Position numbers and translations under genes: made by a program | DNA from: Pelargonium tetragonum | Lineage: Eukaryota; Streptophyta; Magnoliopsida; Geraniales; Geraniaceae | Length of the DNA stretch: 64,000 bases | Direction of reading: 5' to 3' | Assembly (NCBI GenBank): GCA_036897445.1 | Contig: JAYMTL010000016.1 | Coordinates: 1-64,000, forward strand | The notes under the pieces: generated by a model | The model's input: only the letters and a program-made list of their open reading frames with translations | What the model was told of the DNA's origin: nothing | Database searches by the model: none | Shown here: positions 13,625 through 23,325 of the stretch, one piece after another | How positions within the stretch are numbered: the stretch's first letter is position 1 | Layout: each line of letters opens with the position of its first letter

Positions 13625-13642
13625 CCCGTTCATTAACACGGG
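13625..13642. repeat. 5-bp GC-rich hairpin
   Basis: CCCGT (13625-13629) pairs with ACGGG (13638-13642) around an 8-nt loop. It is one of the scattered GC hairpins. The left arm, preceded by ACCG, recalls the ACCGCCCGT of small-subunit rRNA, but no other rRNA feature surrounds it. Confidence 0.5.
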
Positions 13643-14908
13643 TAAGAGAAATTCTTCTTATATTTGATACATTAAAATTCTACACTCATTATGATAAAAG
13701 ACATTTTTAACTCACTCGGTCAGAAACAGGAACTTCCCTTGTAAGACTCGCCAGTTATAACAATATCTTAATAGGAAAACTCAGTCTATCAGATCAATAG
13801 AGAAAAAGCAAGCTCTGCTACGGGAAAAAGATAGGCGTAAACCATAGGATACCCACCAATCTTTAAAATAAGATTGACTAAAAAAACTTAGGCTATATTT
13901 ATCTAAAAAGGAGATTTACGTGGGAAAGCTTTTCAAAAGAGTGCTGTGACTTCTATAATGCTCTAAAAGCAAAACGGTAAACCTCTATATCTAGTGTAAT
14001 ATAACTATTATTAGTTAGTACAAAGGAATCCTATTCCTATTATATAGTATAGAGTTGGGGAAATGAAAATTGCGTAGGTATAGAACTTACTAGAAGCTTC
14101 ATTGGGGAGACTTTGGCGAGGTTCTAATTTGTTTGATCTATTTCCATGTTATTTGTACTACAGTCCCTGGAATTAATATCTACTTATTCCTCGCCTTTTT
14201 GCTAAAGTAGTCCTTTTATATTTTGTATCTACTGAAACCTGCAAAACTGAGCAAGGGTCCTAGCTTTTTCAGGAGGTTGGTTAAGACTAACTTATTGCTG
14301 GATCTATAGGTTTGCCAAGCATAGCGGTTTATATACCAATACCCTTAGTTTAAATATTTCCAATTGAAAATAGGACTCCCTACATATTTATATTTGATTT
14401 ACGATTAATCCCAAATCTTTGCAAGCAGAAAACCCCTCGACTAAAAGAACTCTAGTATTTAAGGCATAGGAAATATAAGACAGAGGGCTCCTTATAAAAA
14501 ATCCATATAAACGGGAGGCTGAAGACTTCCTTTAATCCCAAGCTCATTTAACAGTAGTTTATGTGCGTACCTTTTTAATCTTACAAGGACTTTCCTAGTA
14601 AAAACTTTGTTATCAGAAGAATTTAATTCAGATCAAGGACCCTAACCCCTTATGATTTTTATCAATGTAGTTAAATAAAATTTTGTTGTTTACAAGGGTA
14701 TTCCAAGACAAACCAAGTAGAGTTCCAAAAACAAGAGAATGAGAGTTTCTGACTTAATGGGGGTATCTAGGGGGATATATAAGACATTGGTATCTGTAAG
14801 TGTCCGTAGTAAAAAGGACCTCTTAAAATTTCTAGTTCTAAAACTTTGTATTTGTATCCTATCGCTTTCCTTCCGGGATCGAGTTTTTTAGATAAGCAGG
14901 CTAGCCAA

Positions 14909-14927
14909 CTTAGATGTCATATCTAAG
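14909..14927. repeat. 7-bp perfect hairpin
   Basis: CTTAGAT and ATCTAAG pair perfectly around the 5-nt loop GTCAT. The element lies in gene-free spacer and no role can be assigned. Confidence 0.6.
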
Positions 14928-15600
14928 CTGATTTAGTTAATGGAATAATAAAAACGTTGAATTAAGACTCAAGGAACTGGCGAAACCCCAGATTTGCTGT
15001 AACTAAAGGGCGCTAAAAAATTTCAAATAAAGTCATAATTTTTGCATTTACCGGGTTCCCCTGCAAGAATCAAACTATAGCAGGAGCCCCGTGTCAACTT
15101 ATGTTACTCAATTCCAAAAAACGCATAACACTAAAATGAATTTGTTACAAGTAAGCTTGACTAAAGCTCTTCATAGTTATCCTCGATTTGGCATTGGTGT
15201 ACTTTTCTTTATATTATTCAGGATTAGCAGCTCCAGGTATCCTTTATTCTGAGCTTGCCTATAATGCTTTTAAGCCTTTTTAGCGAAACTTTTTTAATTC
15301 TTTTATAAAAGAAACCTTCTTCCGTTAGAAATTCTAAAAATTCATTTTTTAGCAATTTTACTGGCTAGCTTTATACTTACTAACTCAAAATAGGAAGTTG
15401 GGTAGAAAAAACTCGACTTGAACAACCCCCCTTTACGGAGTCTTTTGTAATGTCCTGTACTGCTTCGCGGATTCCTCTTATTTGATGAGAGTAAAGTTAT
15501 CCTTGTATTTGGGAAGTAGTTTTTCTATTTCTATCCGACAGTTCCATTACGTTTGTATTTACTAAGGAGTCTCTTAGTTTATCCTATCCTTTAAGGGCAC

Positions 15601-15639
15601 TATCTCAACTCAAGTGGGTTTGTAGTATAAGTTGAGATA
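15601..15639. repeat. 10-bp perfect inverted repeat
   Basis: TATCTCAACT (15601-15610) is the exact reverse complement of AGTTGAGATA (15630-15639), with a 19-nt loop. It is one of the longer perfect mixed-sequence stems in the window and could form a stable RNA hairpin. Confidence 0.75.
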
Positions 15640-17659
15640 TAGATATAGACCGTGTTTAAAGAAAAACTTTTGACAAGCGCCCTCTCAATTTTGGAATACC
15701 GTAAGGCCCTGAAATTAAGTTTTTAATAATGAGGTATTACTTACACAATATTAAAATAATTTTATCCTACCGTATATATGAAAACGTATCCTAGACCCTT
15801 AGGCTTATATCAAGGTCCCCATAGGATTCTATCTATATTCGAATAAACCGGGTAAATGGTAAATTAGAAGTCTTTTTACGGGCAGGACACCCAGCCTATT
15901 TTTTCTTAATAAAATTTTCTTATTTTGTATTGTCTTTTTCAAGTAAATAAAGTTTGGCAAAGTTATGTATAAATTCCAGTCATTTCATTAGCTCTCCCTC
16001 TGTTGTTAGACTTAAGAAATTTTTACTAACCTTAAAAAATGAACGAATCACCTAGGAAAAAGTAAAAGACAAAGCCCCCTTGCCCTTGATAAAGGATAAA
16101 ACCTCTATATTTGGCATACTTAAGTCAAGCAATTCAATTTCTTTAACGCAAGGGAAGCTACTTTTTTCTATAAGAAGACACACGCAATCCGAGAGAGTTT
16201 CCTAGTTAAAATTTGTTTCAACAAGGAACACTTTGAGATTTGAGATATAGGTATGTATATAATGCACTTTTTAGAAGAGTGTACTTTGATAAAAACTAAA
16301 ATAGAATAGCGGGTGGACTCACAAATTAGGTCCCAAGTTACTGGGATTTACTAAGTATAAGTAGGGCATAAAGATAAAAAAACCAAGGATAAAAATCTCC
16401 GTTTACTGAAAAGAGGTCTGCTTCCTTGCCGGAACTTTAAGAATAAAAAGCAACTAACATAGATGCAGGACTTGACTAACTTTTGAATTTAGTAATTAAT
16501 GAAATATAGATAAGGTAATGAGATGGTTTACTCTCTAGAATTTTATAAAAGCTTATTAGATATCCCTTAAAAAACTAAGTTCGTGAGAGGAAGGAAATCT
16601 CCTTGATGTTTTAGTTATTACCTAAGCAGCTTTAGGAGAAATGGAGAAGACAGAAGCTCCCTTATTAGGGTATTAAACGAGCCCCTGTAAAATGGGAGCT
16701 CTCTCTCTAAAAACTTGGGTTACTTCGTACTTGGAATAGAAACTCAGGATAAAACTTAATTGTGCTTTTCTTGCAATTGAGGTCTAAACTAAAAAAGAAT
16801 ATTCGCTTGTACTGAGAGTTGTAAACCCCAAAAAAGAAAAAAGATGAAGCCCTTTTTCTTTCTTAATTAATAAAAGTATCTGGTCAAGATGTAAAAAGGA
16901 AGGAAATAAGTAGTATTTACGCAAAGGGAAAGTCCTATTCAAAGGAGTCCTCGAAGGAAGAGAGTAAGCTGTAGAAAACTCTTAAAATGCACCCATGCCT
17001 AACCTTAAAAATGTACTTTTATTGAAAATAACTAAAATAAGTATATTGACCCGGTGCTAAAATACTTTATATAAATATAAAGAGTAATCCTTCAGAATAG
17101 CTAGACCCTTAACCCCTATCCAATGAGGATGTCCCAAGGAGTAGAAACTCAATTAAGCCCAAGAGAATCTAAGCAACGCTTTCCTCAAGAGAAATTTAAT
17201 GCCTAGGTTGAGTTCCTTGCGATTACGGGTTAGAGAGGATCCTGCTCAAACTCTAATAATGTTTTGACTGCTATTATCTTTTAGAATTCCGCCTTTTTGT
17301 AGGAAAACGCATTATAGAGCGTTCTAAATATCCTGGTAAAATATAAGGAAGGCTTTGGACTTTTAGGACCTATGACGATCCTTAAATCTTTGTAATTTAG
17401 AGACGGAATTCCCACAAAGACTATGCGTATAACCGGGAACAAAAAAAAGCTCGCAGCTGCACAAGAGTGTTTAAATGAGGACCTCAAGCTAATTAAGGAT
17501 TTTCTTACAAGAGCCCCTTGTAAGCAATAAGAAAATGCAAAATCTAGAAAACGCTTCCCTTTATAAAGATAAATAAGTTGTGGAATATTTACTCCATTTC
17601 TTATTCTCAAAACTATAGTCTATCTTACTCCTTTCTAGTTAAGTACCAAAAAGCGTTAA

Positions 17660-18289
17660 GTTTTAATAGACGTACTCTCGTATTTTAGTTTTAAGATTAC
17701 CTTATGCCTTACAAGATTAAGCCTGTTTATGCTTTTTTTAAAGAGTATTCTTGTTTTATGTGGAGGCTTCCCGTTGATTTTCAGTAATTTATTAAAAAAA
17801 GAGTCAACGGGTAACCTTATATCCAATAGAGCAAAAAACGACAATGTGCAGGGAACCCCAGGAGCCTCTTCGCAGTGTAAGTGCTCCCCCTTTTTTTTCA
17901 ATATAAAATTAAGCACAAATCAAGTTCAAAAGGGTCGGTTTCGAGATTCTAGAGGCTTTCCTCGTCAACCAAATTTTGGATTTGTTGCCTTTAAAAGGAA
18001 TCCCAGTTTTAAGAATATCTACAAGATTTAAGTGAAAAGTATTCTAGTTACAAAAAAGGAAAAACCCTATGCTTGGTATATACATAGCCGTTGGTTTGCT
18101 CCCCCAGTAATTAAAATAAAGAAAAAGCGTACACAACGGGAGAAGGGAGTGGCTAATAAGCGCACCTACTCTGTTCTTTTTAAGATACCTCGAGCTTTAG
18201 CTAGGCCCTATCAAAGTTTCCATAAAGTCCTATTAGGAGTCAAAATTCACTTTCTTATCTATTTGCTTGGGATTTTCTTTAATCTTTAA
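17660..18289 (+). CDS. unrecognised open frame of about 209 codons with one in-frame TAA (doubtful gene)
   Basis: The frame opens after a TAA at 17657. It has an ATG at 17729, meets one TAA at 18029-18031, and continues at once in the same frame from a GTG (18032) to the stop at 18287-18289. Without the TAA this is the longest open stretch in the window; a rough estimate from stop-codon frequency puts two consecutive intervals this long at a few per cent for the whole window. The first part has a hydrophobic start (leucine- and phenylalanine-rich, residues 1-20 from the ATG). The second part is basic, with KIKKKRTQREKG about 30 residues after the GTG, as in RNA-binding or ribosomal proteins, and ends hydrophobic. 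I recognise no family. An 8-bp hairpin (17770-17811) lies inside. Antisense frames of 86 and 109 codons overlap or lie just upstream (17656-17916, 17281-17610), suggesting that low local stop density explains all of them. No ribosome binding site is evident. Confidence 0.2.
17770..17811. repeat. 8-bp perfect hairpin inside the open frame
   Basis: CCCGTTGA (17770-17777) pairs with TCAACGGG (17804-17811), extendable inward by three more pairs with wobbles. It has the GC-rich-arm form of the dispersed hairpins elsewhere, so the open frame around it may simply be spacer that carries such an element. Confidence 0.65.
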
Positions 18290-18900
18290 CATTTCTAAAA
18301 TGGCCTCACTTTCATTTTAGTTATATTAGGTACTCCTTTAGATTTGACTAAGGTTACTTAAGCTCTGACTCAGGTGTAGTCCCCTGAAAATAGAAAAAGA
18401 ATAAAAAGACTTGTATATAATCCGGGCTACTACTAGGAGTGACTTACTTTAGAACATAAACCCCATTATTTTACGACCCTTGTTATACTCTAGGATATCC
18501 TATTTATATACTTTACTCGAGCAATCTACTCCTTTGGGTTTGCTCCCTTTATCCAGGGGATCCTTTATAGAAACTCCTACTTTAAAACTTTTAGGAGAGT
18601 TTAGCTAATGCCTTTCCTTTTTTTCTTAATTTAAGTTTTTGCTCTTTCAAAGTTTCTTTGCAGCTGCCTTTATTTATACACTTAGGAGTGTGTACAGGAT
18701 AAAGTGCTTTTAGCACACGTAAAAATCTTTTCTCTTGAACAAACAAGAAAAGGACCTCTTTTTATATACAAGGTCAGGGCCTTCTTCTCTTTACTTATTG
18801 CCTAAAAAAATTCACAAAAAAGTAATAAAATACCAAATAAATAAAGAGTAGGAGCTCCTTGGGTATACAGAAAGCCCAAGATTTTTCTTTTTTGGGGTTG
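18290..18900. other. gene-free spacer
   Basis: Ordinary AT-rich spacer with GGGATCC-type motifs (near 18560). I see no gene, tRNA arm or notable repeat in it. Confidence 0.65.
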
Positions 18901-20110
18901 CTTAAAACTTCAGTATCATACTTCAAAAACTAGTTCGGAATCTTTTAAATGAAATCTAGGGACCTTGGGATTTCTCAAAGGTATGTCCTGTCTAATAGAG
19001 CTTGATTCTAGAAACTAGTACTCCTGGGAACTTATTCTAATCTAAGGTGGCTTCTCTAGCTTGGTTACCGTTATAATAAAATACTGGAATACCTCTCTAT
19101 TTCTATTATAATTAAACGCTTTCTTCTATAAAACTAAAGCCAAGAATACATTATCGGAATAAAAGCTTTCTAGCGCAAGTAAACTACCCTTGCCTACAAC
19201 AGAGCTACACCTAAATCCATTAGCTACACCGGACCGAGAGAGATCCCTGATTACCCAAATTAAGAGAGAGTCCTATATTCTATCATAAACTAAGGAGATG
19301 ACTGGTTCCTAGCATACAAAGGTGGATACTAGAGTTCGGCTGAAGAACTAATACAATTGCGGAGATGTTACTCATCCGTACAGAACAAATAGTACTTATC
19401 CGATCTAAGTTGACAAGCTAAAGGAGTCTTATCTTTCTTATTTTTGTATTCAATTCAGGGTTGTCTTTGCAAAAGTTATTAGATAGAGAGCTTTATCTGT
19501 TTAGGTTTAGCCGGAAGTCTTAGATACTTTGTATTCCAGTAGTTTAGTCAACCTCACAATGGCACTTAAAAAAAGGAAAAAGCCTCTAAAATTCTTAACT
19601 ATCTAGAAAAACAGAACTTTTAACAACCTAAACTCTTACTTGTTCTCTTATTCTTTATAAGTTTATTAGGATTAGGATATGGGGATATAATAATACTGGT
19701 AGGAGGAGAGAAATAGAAGCTAGATAGGGGTCTTAACAGGCTTAGGAGATATAGTATAAAACCACTAGATTAAGATAGATACTCTTGTTGTTACGGTTCC
19801 TTGTCTTTTAAAGATCCAATGTATTCTTGTAGCTATTTTCTTAGTTCGCGGTATCTTTTATCGTTATTAAAGAGGTAAGCTTGTTTAGAGAGATTGGAAA
19901 GAGTCCTTCCCCTATTCATTTGTTGAAATATCCGATACTGCAAATGCCCTGACTGACCCTTTACTTGTCTTACTAGTTTACCCCGTACTCTTAAAACCCC
20001 CTTTTATGCGGCTTAGTTTTCGTAGACTTTAGAGCTCTTACCAAAACTTGTTGATATCTAGACTTTTTCCTACTTGTACTTCGTACCTCCAAATTTCTTA
20101 TACTTAAAGG

Positions 20111-20147
20111 CCTCTTAGACTTAGAGAAAGCCCCGAAACCTTGACCA
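20111..20147 (+). repeat. degenerate dispersed repeat, copy 1 (partner at 21049-21090)
   Basis: CTTAGACTTAGAGAAAGCCC here and CTTAGACTTAGAAATTCAGA at 21051 share an exact 12-base start. After a small indel they continue with similar CCCGAAACCTT and CCCAAAATCTT segments. The two lie about 940 bases apart in the same orientation, both inside the 18.9-26.0 kb block, and support internal duplication of that block. Confidence 0.4.
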
Positions 20148-21048
20148 GGAGTTTGCCTTAGGAATACCTCGAAAGTTAGTATCCAAAATGCCTTTTATCA
20201 AGAATTTAGGTACCTTTGCTAAACCTTGTACATTTGACTCATAAAAATGTAGGATTTCATATACTTTAATTCCTTATACTTCAATCTCTAATGGTCTTAG
20301 AGTCCTTAACCTATGCTTTCTTCTATATTGTACTTTGAGCTTATCGCTAATGAATGAGTTTTGGGCCTTAATTGTAGAATGTAATAGTCCCTTGTAGCTA
20401 TACCGGAAATTCCTTATACTAAAATCATTAACTTTTTAAGTCAGTGACTTTTGTGAGAGCTTTGTTTGTAAGCTTAGGAAGTTCGAGAGAAGATATACTT
20501 AAGCAGAGGTTGGAGAAAAGAGATATCTGTATTTCCTGTCATGGGTAGGATAGTTCTAATGGAGCTAATGTCTTAGTCTTATTGTATTAGATTGGCTTAA
20601 CAGTTTTTAATTTAGAAAAGGGACATTCCTCAGCTTTTGTAGCTTATCGTTAAAGAGTATAGAGCCTTAAAAGAATCTTGAATACATCCACCGAGTAAAT
20701 CTTTATAAGTCATTTAGTAGTATAATGATAAAAACACCTTACACTATGAAGACCAGAAAACTTTGCACAGGAAATTCTTTACTTGAGTCTCAACTTTATT
20801 CCCCAATTTCTTAGAAATGAGAAAAACTAAAGGAAAAGGAATCCCTTTAAACCCTGAATAGCTCTATAATTTAGTTCAGATACATTTTGCCGTGGATTTC
20901 CTATACTATACTTAAAATTCCTTAGTACTTTGATGAGTCTATCCTGTAATGCTACAAGACCTGATTTCTTTGAAACCACTTTATTTAAAAGGTATCCAGA
21001 AGTCCTTTTTCACAGAAAAGAAAGTAAACTCCTTACTTTAGCTAGACC

Positions 21049-21090
21049 TACTTAGACTTAGAAATTCAGAGAAATCCCAAAATCTTATTC
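21049..21090 (+). repeat. degenerate dispersed repeat, copy 2 (partner at 20111-20147)
   Basis: This is the second copy of the CTTAGACTTAGA-led repeat. It differs from copy 1 by an insertion after the shared 12 bases and by mostly G/A and C/T exchanges. Confidence 0.4.
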
Positions 21091-21306
21091 AGTAAAAGAC
21101 TTTCAAGGAAATAAGAAAAAAACTCAAGATTATATGAATACATATTAAAGCAAAGAACTCTGAAGTGTATATAAATTCTTACTTATTAGTGCCAGATAAC
21201 CTTGTAAGCTGTACATTTTAGTTGTATTTCCCCAGCTCTATGGACCTATAGCCCCTTTCGTTTTTTCTAATTCCTTCTTTATAAATATAAATGTACTTTT
21301 GGATCG

Positions 21307-21328
21307 ATCCTAAAAAGCATGACATCAA
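21307..21328 (+). repeat. dispersed repeat, copy 1 (ATCCTAAAA...GCATGACATCAA)
   Basis: This stretch and 23299-23325 both begin with ATCCTAAAA and both end with AAAAGCATGACATCAA, a 16-base exact match; copy 2 has a few extra bases between the two parts. A 16-base match within 2 kb is unlikely by chance, so the two are probably related by duplication. Confidence 0.6.
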
Positions 21329-22864
21329 TAAAGAGGAGATAACTTTAGACTAACCAGTAAACTCACCAGAATTGTAAAAGCCCTTGAAAAAGAAGAACTT
21401 CCTTTATTAGCTATTAGCGGAACAACTACCATATTTAGTCAATTCGAGGATAAAGAAATCCCATAAGAATACCTAATAGAAAAGAAAGATGAATAATAAC
21501 CTTTAGAGACTCTGTTTAGTTCCTGTATGTAAGCTGTTTCATTTCCAAATTGTAGACCAATGGATCCTAGCATGATATAATAAAGAAAGAAAGTTCCCCT
21601 AATGAATGAGCTTTCCCAGGAGAGAATAGAGATACTACAGGGAATATACCTTAACACCTATACTTTTTATTACTATCTACTAGAATCTCATTACGAACAA
21701 TAGAATACTAATTAAGTAAGTACACCCCATTATTAAGACAGCTATAGCTATTAATCGAAGCTACAGGCTCTAGGACAAGTATAGCTTAAGGGTTATTGCG
21801 AGGGTTTAGATATAAGAGGTACATAAAGAGGTATAGACATTCAGAGAGTTATAGTATCCTAGTTTGATATGTAAGGAAGTTTTGAGAGAGAGCTAGTAAG
21901 AAAGTAAGAAAAGGTTTAGGTTGAAGCTGCTAGGTATGAGTAAAGTTCGGAGTTGCTTTCGTTTGTTTCAAGTTTTTCCAGCAGCTGAAGTAAGGAATAT
22001 AAAGCCTCATACTCCATTTTAGCTAGACTCTACTCAACGGCGATTAGTACTGTCCCACCCTAGAAGTTTACTGTACTCATTTACTCATGTCAAAAGAACT
22101 AAAATCGGATAATTTAATTACATTACCTTGCTTTCCAAAGACAATTTCCCTCTTACAACTAGAGAATCTAATAAATTCCGTAAGCCAGCTTTAGAACTTT
22201 AATTAAAGCCTCTCAGCTACACTACAGAAATCTCGGTCAGTCCTCTCGAGATTACTTTCTACAACAAAACAAGAGTTTCAGGTCCTAATGAGTACATACA
22301 ATCAAGGAAAATTGATAGGTTACAAGAATAGAATTCTGATAGTATAGTAAAGTAAGTTTTCCTAATCCCAAAAGACAAGGAATCTCAGACATAAGCTGTA
22401 TAGTTAAGGATAATTAATTGGCTCCTTTAAAAAACTATAAAGGTGGTCTAAGATTACTCTAGATATAAGATTTCATACACTTGCTTAGGACTTCGACTTG
22501 ACCTTTTCTTTAACCTGCTAACAATTATTAATAGAGTTAGAGTTACCCGGAATCCAAAGTATCTACAAAGGAAATAGAATCGAATCTGTACCTTACAAAA
22601 GAAATTTTATATCTTTATAAACTGTCCCTCAAGAAACGGATAAGGTAGTTTACTAGCTTTAGAATACAAAGGTTTTGGACTTCTTAGACTAGAATCTGCA
22701 CTTGCAAAGGACTTCAGCAACACTTCCATATTCGGCAGGCATTCCCTCAATACAATAGCAAAAACACAGGGCAATTTCATCCTTCTAAACTTTTAAACAG
22801 GAACTTCCTTTAAAGGTCTGGAATTCTGACCCTCCTTCCTATACAAAGACTCGCCGGCTAAACA

Positions 22865-22900
22865 GATGCTTTGCTTGCTAGACTAGATGCTTGCTAGATA
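22865..22900 (+). repeat. imperfect tandem repeat of about 15-21 bp
   Basis: Two adjacent copies share GATGC, TTGCTAGA and a closing TA. The first (22865-22885) has an internal duplication of TTGC-like bases relative to the second (22886-22900). It looks like simple local slippage. Confidence 0.6.
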
Positions 22901-23298
22901 GAATTCCAAAAAACGGAAACCTTAAAGAAGAGAGTTACTCCTGCACTAGGTTTTCCCTTATATTAGAATCTAAAACACCTTGCACTTCACTTAAGGAAAG
23001 AAAATAGGACTCTACTCTCAAAGGAAATCCGAAATACAAGGAATCTGCTCTCAAAAGGTAAGAAATCCGGGTTCCTATATCTGTTATCATATCATTTTGC
23101 TTGCAATACAAAATATCTAATCTTTCTTTACCAGCAAGGAATTACTCCTTCATAAACTCCAGTAGAACTCTAAAGGAATCTACTCAATACAAACAGAAGA
23201 ACTAATACTCAATCTATCAGAATCAAGAAGAATACTAGCAGCTTTATAAGAAATACTAGCTTTAGGACTTCCTTATACTTAAATTTCTATAAAACATC

Positions 23299-23325
23299 AT
23301 CCTAAAAGCAAAAGCATGACATCAA
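23299..23325 (+). repeat. dispersed repeat, copy 2 (partner at 21307-21328)
   Basis: This carries the same ATCCTAAAA start and AAAAGCATGACATCAA end as the copy at 21307. Downstream both copies reach an ACTTTAGA within about 25 bases, so the homology may extend further in a decayed form. Confidence 0.6.

Larger units (their letters stand above)
8479..17280. other. gene-free AT-rich spacer between tRNA and open-frame cluster
   Basis: No protein gene is supported; the longest frames (69-84 codons near 12.2-12.4 and 13.3-13.6 kb) have no recognisable motif. The spacer holds many short GG...CC near-palindromes, a terminator-shaped hairpin (9212-9227), a 14-bp tandem repeat (9687-9717), a minus-strand tRNA-like fragment (11810-11866) and hairpins at 13625, 14909 and 15601. 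Confidence 0.7.

Noticed and set aside
13621-13629. ACCGCCCGT, as at the 3' end of small-subunit rRNA
   Set aside because: The preceding GTACAC is absent and no rRNA 3' helix follows; the bases are explained by a small hairpin.
16926-16935. GGGAAAGTCC, resembling the P4 strand of RNase P RNA
   Set aside because: No matching ACAGAAA-type 3' segment was found downstream, and short GG...CC words are common everywhere here.
17281-17916. Minus-strand open frames of 109 and 86 codons next to and under the plus-strand frame
   Set aside because: Frames of about this length are expected a few times in the window by chance. Neither has a recognisable motif, and one is antisense to a better plus-strand candidate.
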